From Cellulomonas palmilytica (lineage in GTDB: Bacteria > Actinomycetota > Actinomycetes > Actinomycetales > Cellulomonadaceae): a stretch of 64,000 bases of DNA. The notes beneath the pieces were generated by a model. That model was not told the origin of the DNA and did not search any database. It saw nothing but the letters and a program-made list of their open reading frames with translations. Positions within the stretch are counted from its first letter, which is position 1. Every line of letters begins with the position of its first letter. The position numbers were made by a program, and so were the translations under genes. Location: contig NZ_CP062221.1 of NCBI RefSeq assembly GCF_021590045.1, positions 2,542,001 to 2,606,000 on the forward strand, given 5' to 3'. Shown in pieces: positions 16,715 to 25,006 of the stretch.

Positions 16715-16739
16715 TCAACCTCAAGGTGAAGGTTGAGGT
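16715..16739. promoter_or_regulatory. Nested MerR-type inverted repeats
   Basis: TCAACCT-N8-AGGTTGA (16715-16736) overlaps ACCTCAA-N8-TTGAGGT (16718-16739). The ACCTCAA/TTGAGGT half-sites are those of SoxR/MerR-class operators, here with a spacer two bases longer than in SoxR sites. The repeat overlaps the bifunctional nuclease stop codon, upstream of the Rv1830-type merR gene. Confidence 0.6.
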
Positions 16740-17257
16740 CCCGATCCCCTCTCCCCCGGCTCGTCACCGGTCTCGAAGTCCTCCGGCGTGACCTGGTCGA
16801 GGAACTCGCGGAACCGCTCGACGTCCTCGTCCGGACTGTCCTCGCGCTGCACCTCGACCCCCGCCACGGCGACCACCTCGGCCGAGCACAGCACCGGGAT
16901 GCCGAACCGCAGCGCGACCGCGATCGCGTCCGACGCGCGCGAGTCGACCCGCGCGCCGTTGCCCAGCAGCAGCTCCGCGTAGAAGACGCCGTCCTCGAGC
17001 CGGGTGATCGCGGCGCGCTGCACCTGGTCGCCCTCGGCGAGGATCACGTCGCGCAGCAGGTCGTGCGTCATCGGACGCGGCGGGACCACGCCCGCCTGGG
17101 CCGCGGCGATCGCGCCCGCCTCGTGCGGCCCCACCAGGATCGGGACGACGAGCTCGGAGTCCGGGTCCAGGAGCAGCACGACGTTCTCGTCCACGGTCGG
17201 GTGCCGTCGCACCCCGACCACCTCGACGACGACGAGATCCGGGTCCACAGGGTCCAC
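16721..17257 (-). CDS. Bifunctional nuclease (DUF151)
   Basis: A protein of 178 residues of the bifunctional nuclease family (Rv1829 in M. tuberculosis). Members have been reported to cut DNA and RNA. The conserved core is visible: VLLLDPDSELVVPILVGPHEAGAI, PRPMTHDLLRDVI and VDSRASDAIAVALRFGIPV. The C-terminal 40 residues are acidic and variable. GTG at 17257 is supported by GGGAGA six bases upstream. It lies between two MerR genes in an order conserved in actinobacteria. Confidence 0.93.
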   Translation of the reverse strand: MDPVDPDLVVVEVVGVRRHPTVDENVVLLLDPDSELVVPILVGPHEAGAIAAAQAGVVPPRPMTHDLLRDVILAEGDQVQRAAITRLEDGVFYAELLLGNGARVDSRASDAIAVALRFGIPVLCSAEVVAVAGVEVQREDSPDEDVERFREFLDQVTPEDFETGDEPGERGSGPQPSP

Positions 17258-17338
17258 GCTACGTCTCCCGGCGCCGCTTCGCGCCGGACGCGCGACGACC
17301 GGGCACGCGTCCGCGTCCGGCGCCCGGGCGGCCGTCCC

Positions 17339-18139
17339 TCACGGCAGGAGGTCGGCCACCGACGAGCGCACGAGAGCCGTGTGCATGCGCGCGCACAACT
17401 CCCCCAGCTCCGCGGCGATCGTCGCCGCGCGGGCCCGGGCCGACGCGTTGCGCTGGCCCTTCCAGGGCGCCACGGCCTGCTCGACGAGGTCGGCCTGCCG
17501 CTCCGCGGCAGCACGGAACTGCCGCAGGTGCCGCACGTCGATGCCGTGCTCGGCGAGCGCCGCCGCCGTCACGACGATCTCGCGCGCCCACGGCTCGAAT
17601 CCCCCGCCGGGACCGGGCGTCAGGACGCCGGCCTCGACCAGCTCGGCGACGAGCGACGCCTCGACCCCCGCGTCGCGCGCGAGCGCGTCGGCGGACAGCC
17701 GTGCGTCGGGACGCGTCAGGACGCCGTCCGCGGCGGCCAGGCGGGCGCGCGGCGCGGGCTCGTCCTCCTCGCCCGCGTCGAGCGCCGCGAGGCGCTCACC
17801 GATCACCTTGAGCGGCATGTAGCGGTCGCGCTGCTGGCGCAGCACGAAGCGCAGGCGCTCCACGTCGGCCGGCGAGTACTGCCGGTAGCCGGCCGGCGTG
17901 CGGACCGGCTCCACGAGCCCCTGCTCCTCGAGGAACCGCAGCTTCGAGGGCGTGACCGCCGGGAACTCGATCTGCAGCGCCTGGAGCACGTCCGAGATGC
18001 GCATGCTGGCGCGGCGCGAGATGCCCCGCGGCCACGGCTCGTGCGTCGCGGCCTGCTCCTCGGTCGGCGCGACGCCCGCGTCGACCGGCTCCGGGGCGGA
18101 GCGGCGCGCGCTCACCGCAGCGCCCGTCGACTGGCTCAC
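17339..18139 (-). CDS. MerR-family regulator (Rv1828/FtsR-type)
   Basis: A DNA-binding regulator of 266 residues. After a 45-residue variable N-terminus comes a MerR winged helix (MRISDVLQALQIEFPAVTPSKLRFLEEQGLVEPVRTPAGYRQYS), then DVERLRFVLRQQRDRYMPLKVIGERL and a long helical C-terminal domain. It matches M. tuberculosis Rv1828 and C. glutamicum FtsR, a reported activator of ftsZ, in context and layout. The start is GTG at 18139. It lies 19 bases after garA, so the two are probably co-transcribed. A role in cell division control is inferred from the homologues. Confidence 0.9.
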   Translation of the reverse strand: MSQSTGAAVSARRSAPEPVDAGVAPTEEQAATHEPWPRGISRRASMRISDVLQALQIEFPAVTPSKLRFLEEQGLVEPVRTPAGYRQYSPADVERLRFVLRQQRDRYMPLKVIGERLAALDAGEEDEPAPRARLAAADGVLTRPDARLSADALARDAGVEASLVAELVEAGVLTPGPGGGFEPWAREIVVTAAALAEHGIDVRHLRQFRAAAERQADLVEQAVAPWKGQRNASARARAATIAAELGELCARMHTALVRSSVADLLP

Positions 18140-18158
18140 GCGCGGGTCCCCGTGCGCG

Positions 18159-18611
18159 TCATGCGTCCTCGCGGTGCGGGCTCGGGTGGAACGTCATGCG
18201 GTACTTGCCGATCTGCACCTCGTCGCCCGCGCGCAGCACGGCCGACTCGATGCGCTGCCGGTTGACGTACGTGCCGTTCAGCGAGCCGATGTCCCGCACG
18301 GCGAACTGCGCGCCCTCGCGCACGAACTCCGCGTGCTTGCGCGAGACCGTCACGTCGTCGAGGAAGATGTCCGCCTGCGTCGACCGACCCGCGACCGTGC
18401 GCTCCGCGTCCAGCAGGAACCGGGCACCCGCGCTCGGCCCACGCTGCATCACGAGCAGCGCGGACGTCGGCGGCAGCGCCTGCACCGCGGCCGACTCCTC
18501 GGGCGTGAGCCCGACCGGTGCACCCTGCTCGATCTCGACCGGGCCGATCTGGCCGAAGTTGACGGTCGTCTCCGGGCCGGCGGCGCGCGTGGTCCGCTCG
18601 TCGTCGGTCAT
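18159..18611 (-). CDS. garA: FHA-domain metabolic regulator GarA/OdhI
   Basis: A protein of 150 residues with an FHA phosphothreonine-binding domain (about 70-140: VAGRSTQADIFLDDVTVSRKHAEF, IGSLNGTYVNRQRIE). The N-terminal GPETTVNFG keeps the paired Thr that Ser/Thr kinases phosphorylate in GarA/OdhI. The unphosphorylated protein inhibits 2-oxoglutarate dehydrogenase and redirects glutamate metabolism. ATG at 18611 is preferred over one seven codons earlier because GGAGG stands five bases upstream. In mycobacteria gcvH precedes garA. Here a DUF881 gene does. Confidence 0.93.
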   Translation of the reverse strand: MTDDERTTRAAGPETTVNFGQIGPVEIEQGAPVGLTPEESAAVQALPPTSALLVMQRGPSAGARFLLDAERTVAGRSTQADIFLDDVTVSRKHAEFVREGAQFAVRDIGSLNGTYVNRQRIESAVLRAGDEVQIGKYRMTFHPSPHREDA

Positions 18612-18735
18612 TAGGCCTCCCGTGTCCGTCATCGGTTGTCTGGTCGAACCCGTCGTCGGGTCGCGTCCCGATCGCTCCACCCTATGCAACGCCACGCCCT
18701 GGCGCAGCCCTCCGTCCGAGTCACGAACGCCCTCG

Positions 18736-20241
18736 TCAGCCCGCCTCGACCGGCACCGGGCTCGCGTACGCCGGGTCGGGCAGCGAGCGGACCGCGGTGA
18801 CGACGACCTCGTCGCGCTCCTCGACGGTCCCCGTGGCCCCCGTGCCGCGCACCGTGGCCATCGCGCCGCCCGGGATCTGCAGCGCGATCGACAAGGTCGA
18901 CGGGTCGCCGATCGCGAGCCACACGTACGGCGGCTCGAGCCGCTCGCCGTCGAGCAGCACGTCGCCACGCGTCCCCGTGAACGCCGAGCTCGCCGTCACG
19001 CGGTGGTCGTTGAGCTGGATCGCCTCAGCGCCCGCGTTGCGCAGCTCCTCGAGCATGTTGAGCATCGTGACGGGCTGCAGGTCCCGGCCCGGGTCGAGCA
19101 GCGTCACCTGGACGCCCGGCCCCTGCGCCGGCAGACGGCCCGAGAGGATGCCCTGCGTGATCGCGCTGCGGCGCAGCGAGTCGATCGCCGCGGCCTGGCC
19201 GTCCGAGCCCGACGCGAGCCGGTCCCGCTCGCCGCGCAGCTCCGAGACCTCGCGACGCAGCTGGTCGCCGCGCTCGGTCGTCTCGTCGAGCACGCGCACG
19301 AGCTCCGACTGCCGCAGGCCCGACAGCGCGCTCTCGTCGTTCTGGCGCACCTGGACGACGACCGCGAAGCCGAGCAGCGCGCACAGCACGCCGGCGACCA
19401 GCTGCGCGCGCGTCGCGCGGGGAGCCATCGCGCGCGCGAGCGCCGCCCACCCGCTGCGTGCGGGGACGTCGACGAGTGCTGCGCTCGCCGACGGGACGGG
19501 GACCCGCTCGACCGGCTCGTCCCCCTCGGCGCCGTCGTGTGCCGCGCCGTCCGGGTCGTCCGCGAGGATCTCGCCCTCGAGATCGACGTCGAGATCGGCT
19601 CCGAGACGATCGGTGCCGGACTCGTCGGCACCGGGCTCCGTGCCGCCGAGCGTGTCCTCCGCGAGCTCGGCGTAGACCGGCTCGAAGCTCTCGGGCTCGT
19701 CGTCCGCGGGCGGGAGGGGGTCGTACAGCGGCCGGGCGAGCTCGTCGTCCGAAGGTCGCAGGTCGACGGACGTGTCGTCGGCGAGGTCCTCGAGCACGGA
19801 GCCGTCGGGCACACCCTCGGCGGGCACAGCGTCGGCGGGCACACCCTCGGCGGGCACAGCGTCGGCGGGCACACCCTCGGCGGGCACGGCGTCGTCGGGC
19901 ACGGCGTCGTCGGGCATGAGGTCCTCGGGCCCCGGGTCGTCCGCACGGTCGTCATGGCCGGCGTGCTCGTCCGCGGGGTCGACCGGGACGACGGCGTCGT
20001 CCGCGGGGTCGTCGTGCACGACGTCGTCACCCGGGGGGTCGTCGTGCACGACGTCGTCACCCGTGGGGTCGCCGCTCCGCACGTCGAGCGGCTCCTCGGC
20101 AGGCCGGAGGGTGGGGTCGTCGTCGCCCGCGGGACGCGCGTCGGCGAGCGGGTCGAACACCGCGGGTACGACGCCGTCGCGGGCGGGCGCCGCGACGCGG
20201 TCCTGGCCCGCGGGCTCGTCGTCGGCGTCGCGTGCGGTCAT
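18736..20241 (-). CDS. DUF881 membrane protein with long acidic repeat-bearing N-terminus
   Basis: A 501-residue protein with one membrane helix (QLVAGVLCALLGFAVVVQV), then a coiled coil (LRRSELVRVLDETTERGDQLRREVSELRG-like) and the extracellular DUF881 domain (GPGVQVTLLDPGR, NDHRVTASSAF). DUF881 proteins are usually about 250-320 residues. The extra 250 N-terminal, cytoplasmic residues are acidic, disordered and repetitive (VPAEGVPADA units, DDVVHDDP units). ATG at 20241 follows the sbp stop by two bases. The Rv1825 homologue lies in the same gene order. The function is unknown but is probably at the cell envelope. Confidence 0.9.
   Translation of the reverse strand: MTARDADDEPAGQDRVAAPARDGVVPAVFDPLADARPAGDDDPTLRPAEEPLDVRSGDPTGDDVVHDDPPGDDVVHDDPADDAVVPVDPADEHAGHDDRADDPGPEDLMPDDAVPDDAVPAEGVPADAVPAEGVPADAVPAEGVPDGSVLEDLADDTSVDLRPSDDELARPLYDPLPPADDEPESFEPVYAELAEDTLGGTEPGADESGTDRLGADLDVDLEGEILADDPDGAAHDGAEGDEPVERVPVPSASAALVDVPARSGWAALARAMAPRATRAQLVAGVLCALLGFAVVVQVRQNDESALSGLRQSELVRVLDETTERGDQLRREVSELRGERDRLASGSDGQAAAIDSLRRSAITQGILSGRLPAQGPGVQVTLLDPGRDLQPVTMLNMLEELRNAGAEAIQLNDHRVTASSAFTGTRGDVLLDGERLEPPYVWLAIGDPSTLSIALQIPGGAMATVRGTGATGTVEERDEVVVTAVRSLPDPAYASPVPVEAG
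19805..19915. repeat. 15/30-base tandem repeats inside DUF881 gene
   Basis: Units such as CGGGCACACCCTCGG alternating with CGGGCACAGCGTCGG repeat about seven times. They encode VPAEG and VPADA pentapeptides in the acidic tail. Copy number is likely to vary between strains. Confidence 0.8.
20008..20067. repeat. 30-base direct repeat inside DUF881 gene
   Basis: A unit beginning GTCGTCGTGCACGACGTCGT occurs twice in tandem and encodes the repeated DDVVHDDP peptide in the same acidic tail. Confidence 0.75.
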
Positions 20242-20243
20242 GG

Positions 20244-20576
20244 TCAGGCCTTGAACAGGTGGCGGCGGATCGACGCGGCGTTGGAGAAGATGCGGATGCC
20301 GAGCACGACGACGACGGCGGTCGACAGCTGGCTGCCGACCCCGAGCTGGTCGCCCAGGAAGACGATGAGCGCGGCGACGATCACGTTCGACAGGAACGAG
20401 ATGAGGAAGACGCGGTCGTCGAAGATGCCGTCGAGCATCGCGCGCACGCCGCCGAAGATCGCGTCGAGCGCGGCGACGACCGCGATCGGCAGGTACGGCT
20501 GCAGCTCGGCGGGCACGGTGGGCTGCAGGACGAGTCCGGCGACCACGCCGACGACGAGTCCGATCACCGCGATCAC
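20244..20576 (-). CDS. sbp: Small basic protein Sbp (DUF1290)
   Basis: A 110-residue membrane protein with three predicted helices (VIGLVVGVVAGLVL, LPIAVVAALDAIFGGVRA, FLISFLSNVIVAALIVFLGD). The FGGVRAMLDGIFDD motif between helices two and three is the family signature. In Firmicutes and actinobacteria it sits next to division or envelope genes, and its function is unknown. GTG at 20576 overlaps the upstream DUF881 stop as GTGA. Flanking DUF881 genes on both sides match Rv1823-Rv1825. Confidence 0.92.
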   Translation of the reverse strand: MIAVIGLVVGVVAGLVLQPTVPAELQPYLPIAVVAALDAIFGGVRAMLDGIFDDRVFLISFLSNVIVAALIVFLGDQLGVGSQLSTAVVVVLGIRIFSNAASIRRHLFKA

Positions 20577-21691
20577 GGCTGTCCCTCCCCACGCTCACGC
20601 ACGGTTGCGACGTGCGGCTCGGCGGGCAGCGCGGCCGCGTGCGTGGCCGACCCTGCCACACGCGCCGCGCGGGACGAAACTGACCTGCTCGGCGCGTCGC
20701 CCGCCCGGTGGACGGCGGACGCGTCGAGCGACATCTCGCCGTCGCCGCTCCCCGGGTCGACCGTGCCGCCCGACGGCGAGTCCACGGCCGCGTCCGGGGT
20801 GTTCTTCGGGGTGGGCGTCGGGCGCAGCTCGGCCGGCAGCCCGTCGTCGGGCACGGTCGCGTGCCGCAGCGTCACCTGCCCGGCGCCCGGGAGCCACAGC
20901 GAGTCCTGGCGCGAGATGTCCACGCCGATGCCGTACGTGCTCCGCAGCGCGGTGAGGAGCTGGCCGGCGGTGTCGCGTGCGAGGCCCGTCTGGAGCTCCA
21001 CGGGGTTGCCGAGCGCCTCGACGCGGTACGGGCCCGACAGGGGCACGAGGTCGACGAGGACCGCGCTGCCCGCGCTGCGGATCGCGGTCGTGGCCGTGAC
21101 GCGCTGGTCGTTGATCGCGATCGCCTCGGCGCCCGCGGACCACAGGCCGTTCACGACGATCTGGAGGTCGACGTCCTGCACGCGCGCGTCGTCGTCGCCC
21201 GCGTCCGGGTCGGCGTCGGGCGCGTCGGACAGCTCGACGCGCAGCCCGGGGCCCGCGACGGGGACCTGGCCCGCCTCGACGGCTCCGACGGTCGCGGCCT
21301 GCTGCAGCGCGGTGCTCTCCGGGCCGATGAGCGCGGACTGCAGCGCGGCGATCTGCGAGCTGAGCGACGCGACCTCCTCCTGCAGCTCGGCGGCCTCGTC
21401 GTTGCGCTCGACGATGCTCGACTCGAGGAGCTCGCGGGCCTCCTGCGCGGCGGCGGTCGGCTGGTGCAGCGCGATCGCGGCCGCCGAGCTCGCGAGGCCC
21501 ACGCCGACGGCGACGACGAGGATGACCGCGCGACGCGCGGCGTGCGGGCGGGGTGCGGTCCCCGCGGCCCGGCGCGCGGCGACCAGTGCGTAGCCCTCGT
21601 CGAGCGAGGAGCTGTAGACCTCGTTGAGCAGCGTCATCGACGCGTCGGGCCGACGCCCGGCGCCACCCGCCGTGGTGTGCCGCGTCGTCAC
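20573..21691 (-). CDS. DUF881 membrane protein
   Basis: A 372-residue single-pass membrane protein: cytoplasmic N-terminus, helix AVILVVAVGVGLASSAAAIA, a coiled coil (VERNDEAAELQEEVASLSSQIAALQSAL), and an extracellular DUF881 domain (GPGLRVELSDAPD, AIAINDQRVTATTAIRSAG). The C-terminal 80 residues are low-complexity and probably disordered. GTG at 21691 overlaps the pgsA-like stop as GTGA. Coupled GTGA junctions on both sides show one operon. It is equivalent in place to Rv1823. Confidence 0.9.
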   Translation of the reverse strand: MTTRHTTAGGAGRRPDASMTLLNEVYSSSLDEGYALVAARRAAGTAPRPHAARRAVILVVAVGVGLASSAAAIALHQPTAAAQEARELLESSIVERNDEAAELQEEVASLSSQIAALQSALIGPESTALQQAATVGAVEAGQVPVAGPGLRVELSDAPDADPDAGDDDARVQDVDLQIVVNGLWSAGAEAIAINDQRVTATTAIRSAGSAVLVDLVPLSGPYRVEALGNPVELQTGLARDTAGQLLTALRSTYGIGVDISRQDSLWLPGAGQVTLRHATVPDDGLPAELRPTPTPKNTPDAAVDSPSGGTVDPGSGDGEMSLDASAVHRAGDAPSRSVSSRAARVAGSATHAAALPAEPHVATVRERGEGQP

Positions 21692-22317
21692 GCGGTGGCC
21701 TCCTGCGCGGGCGGCCCGTGCAGCAGGCGCCGGGCCTGGAGCAGGTACAGCGCGCCGGCGAACCAGTACAGCCCGACCCCCCACAGCGCGAACGCCCATC
21801 CGGCGACCTCGGCGACGGTGCCGACCCAGGAGTCCCACGACGCGAGCAGCAGGAGCGGGAACGCGTACAGCAGCGCGAACGTGCCGGCCTTGCCCGCGAG
21901 GTGCACCTGCGGCGGCGGGTAGCCCGCGCGCCCGAGCACGATCAGCATGACCCCGAGCACGACCTCGCGCGCGAGGATCACGACGAGCAGCCACAACGGC
22001 ACGACACCCCGCCAGACGAGCCCGACGAGCGTCACGGCGATGAACAGGCGGTCCGCCGCCGGGTCGAGGAGCTGGCCGAGCCTGCTGACCTGACCGAGGC
22101 GCCGGGCGAGCACGCCGTCGAGCCAGTCGCTCGCCCCGGAGACCGCGAGCACCACGACGGCCCAGCCGTCGCGGCCGGACGCGATCAGGACGCCGAACAC
22201 GGGCACCAGCAGCAGGCGCGCGAAGCTGATGGCGTTGGGCACCGTCAGCACGCGCGTGCTGATCTCGGGGCCGTCGCCGTGCTCGCCCCGTGTGCCCTGC
22301 TGTGCCTTCTCCGTCAC
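21688..22317 (-). CDS. CDP-alcohol phosphatidyltransferase (PgsA2-like)
   Basis: Membrane phospholipid synthase of 209 residues that swaps CMP from CDP-diacylglycerol for an alcohol. The family signature is complete: D-G-x2-A-R-x8-G-x3-D-x3-D in SDWLDGVLARRLGQVSRLGQLLDPAADR. About five helices follow. The Rv1822 (PgsA2) position suggests phosphatidylglycerophosphate or cardiolipin synthesis, but the acceptor alcohol cannot be decided from sequence. GTG at 22317 begins a 22-residue hydrophilic tail. It heads the DUF881/sbp operon. Confidence 0.88.
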   Translation of the reverse strand: MTEKAQQGTRGEHGDGPEISTRVLTVPNAISFARLLLVPVFGVLIASGRDGWAVVVLAVSGASDWLDGVLARRLGQVSRLGQLLDPAADRLFIAVTLVGLVWRGVVPLWLLVVILAREVVLGVMLIVLGRAGYPPPQVHLAGKAGTFALLYAFPLLLLASWDSWVGTVAEVAGWAFALWGVGLYWFAGALYLLQARRLLHGPPAQEATA

Positions 22318-22412
22318 GCGCGTGCCGCTCCCTCGTCGTGTGCGCGCCCGATCCTATGCGGCCGGGACGTGCGCCCCGCGCACCCGGCGCGCTCGCGTGC
22401 GAGGCTGTCGCC

Positions 22413-22823
22413 GTGCACTCCAACGACCCGGACGTGATCGACCGCCTGCTGCGCTCCCCCGGCCGGTGGGCCGTCGTCGGGCTGTCGCAGAACACGGCTC
22501 GCGCCGCGTACGGCGTCTCGGCGTACCTGCAGCGACTCGGCCACGAGGTCGTCCCCGTGCACCCGTCGGCCGCGACCGTGCACGGCGCGCCGGGGTACGC
22601 GACGCTCGCGGACGTCCCGGGCGACGTCGACGTCGTCGACGTGTTCGTCAACGCGAGGCTCGCGGGCGCCGTCGTGGACGAGGCGATCGCGCGCGGTGCT
22701 CGCGCGGTGTGGCTGCAGCTCGACGTCGTCGACGAGGCCGCGGCGGCACGTGCGCGGGACGCCGGGCTGGACGTCGTGATGGACGCGTGCCCCGCGATCG
22801 AGGGGCCCGCACGCGGCCTGTGA
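22413..22823 (+). CDS. CoA-binding protein (YccU-like)
   Basis: A 136-residue Rossmann-fold CoA-binding protein. WAVVGLSQNTARAAYGVSAYLQRLGHEVVPVHP is the N-terminal nucleotide-binding part, and GARAVWLQLDVVDEAAAARARDAGLDVVMDACPAIE the C-terminal part. The exact role is unknown in the family. GTG at 22413 follows a GAGGCT box by six bases, suggesting a leaderless message. It is divergent from the pgsA-like gene with a gap of about 95 bases. Confidence 0.9.
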   Translation: MHSNDPDVIDRLLRSPGRWAVVGLSQNTARAAYGVSAYLQRLGHEVVPVHPSAATVHGAPGYATLADVPGDVDVVDVFVNARLAGAVVDEAIARGARAVWLQLDVVDEAAAARARDAGLDVVMDACPAIEGPARGL

Positions 22824-22902
22824 CCGTCGACGGTCCGCGGGTGTGCGCGAACTCACCCGGCTCGCGGCGTGCCCTGGCCTGCCCGGACGGCCGCGCGACC
22901 GG

Positions 22903-23084
22903 TAGGCTGTCGCCGATCGCGGAGTTCGTCGCGTCCCCCCAGAAGTTCGAGTCGACAGACGCCCTGGCCACCGGCCGGCGTCGCGTCGCGTGCGTGAGGC
23001 ACCTGCCAGGTGCGTGTCGGGGCTGCGACAGCCGTGCGCCATCCGGGCGCCGGTTCAGTCCTCCCTCGAACGGAACGGCCTTCC
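22903..23084 (+). promoter_or_regulatory. Promoter and long leader of the DEAD-box helicase gene
   Basis: TAGGCT at 22903-22908 would start transcription near 22915, giving a leader of about 170 bases before the ATG at 23085. The leader has A-containing unpaired stretches (CCCAGAAGTTCGAG) and the hairpin-prone GGCACCTGCCAGGTGC. Long leaders that control cold or feedback response are common for RNA helicase genes. That role here is inference. Confidence 0.45.
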
Positions 23085-24911
23085 ATGTCGCTGCCCTCGG
23101 GCACCCGTGCGCCTTCGCACGTCCTCACCACCTCCTCGACTGACGCGAGCACGCCCGCGCCCGCCGGTCCCGACTCCCCCGTCGGCGCGCCCGCGCCGAC
23201 GTTCGACGACCTGGGTCTGCCCGCCGCGCTGCACCGTGCGGTCACGGACCTCGGCTTCACCACGCCGTCCGCCATCCAGGAGCGCGCCGTCCCGGCCCTG
23301 CTCGGCGGGCGCGACCTGCTCGGCGTCGCCCAGACCGGCACCGGCAAGACCGCCGCGTTCGGCCTCCCGCTGCTCGCCGCGGTGGACCCGGAGCTGCGCG
23401 CCGTGCAGGCCGTGGTGCTCGCCCCCACGCGTGAGCTCGCGATGCAGGTCGCGGACGCGATCTCGTCGTTCGCGGCGCACCTTCCCGGCGTCGACGTCGT
23501 GCCCGTGTACGGCGGCTCGCCGTACCTGCCGCAGCAGCGCGCGCTGCAGCGCGGCGCGCAGGTCGTCGTCGGGACGCCCGGCCGCGTGATCGACCACCTG
23601 GAGCGCGGGTCGCTCGTGCTCGACCAGGTGCGCTTCCTCGTGCTCGACGAGGCCGACGAGATGCTGCGCATGGGCTTCGCGGAGGACGTCGACAAGGTCC
23701 TCTCGCGCGCGCCGCGCGAGCGTCAGGTCGCGCTGTTCTCGGCCACGATGCCCGCGCCGATCCGCCGCGTCGCGGAGCAGCACATGGTCGACCCGGTCGA
23801 GGTGACCGTGGCCCGTCAGTCCTCGACCGTGACGACCGTGCGCCAGACGTACGCGGTGGTCCCGCACCGGCACAAGGCGGGTGCGCTCGCACGCGTCCTC
23901 GCCGTGACGGAGGCGGACGCCGCGATCGTGTTCGTCCGCACGCGCGGCAACGCCGAGGAGCTCGGCTCGGCGCTCGTCGAGCGCGGCGTGTCGGCGGCCT
24001 ACATCTCGGGCGACGTCGCCCAGGGCGAGCGGGAGAAGATCGTCGAGCGGCTGCGCAGCGGCGCGCTCGACGTGCTCGTCGCCACCGACGTCGCGGCCCG
24101 CGGGCTCGACGTCGAGCGCATCGGCCTCGTCGTGAACTACGACGTCCCGCGCGAGCCGGAGACGTACGTGCACCGCATCGGCCGTACGGGCCGCGCGGGC
24201 CGCGACGGCACCGCGCTGACGTTCGTGACGCCCGCGGAGCAGTCCCGCCTGCGCACGATCGAGCGCACGACCCGGACCACGCTCGAGCAGGTGGCCATCC
24301 CGTCCCCCGCCGAGGTCAGCGCGCACCGCGTGCGCACGCTGCTGGCGCGCGTCCCGCAGCGCACGGAGGCCGGGCGCCTCGACGTGTACCGCACCGCGGT
24401 CGCCGACCTCGTGCGCCAGGAGCCCGGTACGGACCTCGCCGAGCTGCTCGCGACCGTGCTCGCGCTCGCCGTGGGCGACGAGGGCCCCGCCGCGGCGGAC
24501 GACCTCGACGACGCGCTCGCGCGCGCCGCGGCGATGCCGACCCGCGACCGGGTCGGGGCGCACCGCGACGGCGCGCCGCCGCGCGAGCGCCGCCGCACGA
24601 GCACGCACATCGCGGGCGGTCCGCCGCGCTGGCGCGTCGCCGTGGGTCACCGGGACGGCCTGCAGCCGGGTGCGCTGGTCGGCGCGCTCACCGGCGAGGG
24701 CGGCCTGACCGGCGCGGACGTCGGCAAGATCGACATCTTCCCCAGCTTCGCGCTCGTCGACATCCCCGGCGGGCTCTCCCCCGAGGCCGTCGACCGCCTG
24801 TCGCGCACGCGCGTCGCGGGTCGGCCGCTGCGCATCCGCGTGGACTCCGGCCCGCGCGGCGGTCAGGGCGCGAGCCGCGCCGGCCACGCGCCGTCGCGCG
24901 CCCGGTCCTGA
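23085..24911 (+). CDS. deaD: DEAD-box ATP-dependent RNA helicase (DeaD/CsdA-type)
   Basis: RNA helicase of 608 residues, probably in ribosome assembly and RNA unwinding in the cold. All core motifs are present: Q-motif TTPSAIQERAVP, AQTGTGKT, PTRELAMQ, GTPGR, DEAD (VLDEADEM), SAT, and HRIGRTGRAGRDG. After a helical linker, residues about 505-590 form a DbpA-type RNA-binding domain (GAPPRERRRTSTH then WRVAVGHRDGLQPGALVGAL and GKIDIFPSFALVDIP). ATG at 23085 is chosen because the sequence upstream reads as a leader. A perfect 17-base-pair terminator hairpin follows. Confidence 0.95.
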   Translation: MSLPSGTRAPSHVLTTSSTDASTPAPAGPDSPVGAPAPTFDDLGLPAALHRAVTDLGFTTPSAIQERAVPALLGGRDLLGVAQTGTGKTAAFGLPLLAAVDPELRAVQAVVLAPTRELAMQVADAISSFAAHLPGVDVVPVYGGSPYLPQQRALQRGAQVVVGTPGRVIDHLERGSLVLDQVRFLVLDEADEMLRMGFAEDVDKVLSRAPRERQVALFSATMPAPIRRVAEQHMVDPVEVTVARQSSTVTTVRQTYAVVPHRHKAGALARVLAVTEADAAIVFVRTRGNAEELGSALVERGVSAAYISGDVAQGEREKIVERLRSGALDVLVATDVAARGLDVERIGLVVNYDVPREPETYVHRIGRTGRAGRDGTALTFVTPAEQSRLRTIERTTRTTLEQVAIPSPAEVSAHRVRTLLARVPQRTEAGRLDVYRTAVADLVRQEPGTDLAELLATVLALAVGDEGPAAADDLDDALARAAAMPTRDRVGAHRDGAPPRERRRTSTHIAGGPPRWRVAVGHRDGLQPGALVGALTGEGGLTGADVGKIDIFPSFALVDIPGGLSPEAVDRLSRTRVAGRPLRIRVDSGPRGGQGASRAGHAPSRARS

Positions 24912-24957
24912 CGCCCGGCCGGCACCGTCCGACGGTGCACGGCCGACCCGAGCCGCA

Positions 24958-24998
24958 CGAACGCCCCTCGCCCGCATCCGCCGGGCGAGGGGCGTTCG
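24958..24998. terminator. Strong bidirectional terminator
   Basis: Perfect 17-base arms (24958-24974 and 24982-24998) with loop CATCCGC. It sits between the convergent helicase and sensor genes. Confidence 0.9.
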
Positions 24999-25006
24999 CC
25001 GTCAGG

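Noticed and set aside
23055-24977. A 640-codon minus-strand frame opposite the helicase
   Set aside because: Antisense of the DEAD-box gene with no domain content.
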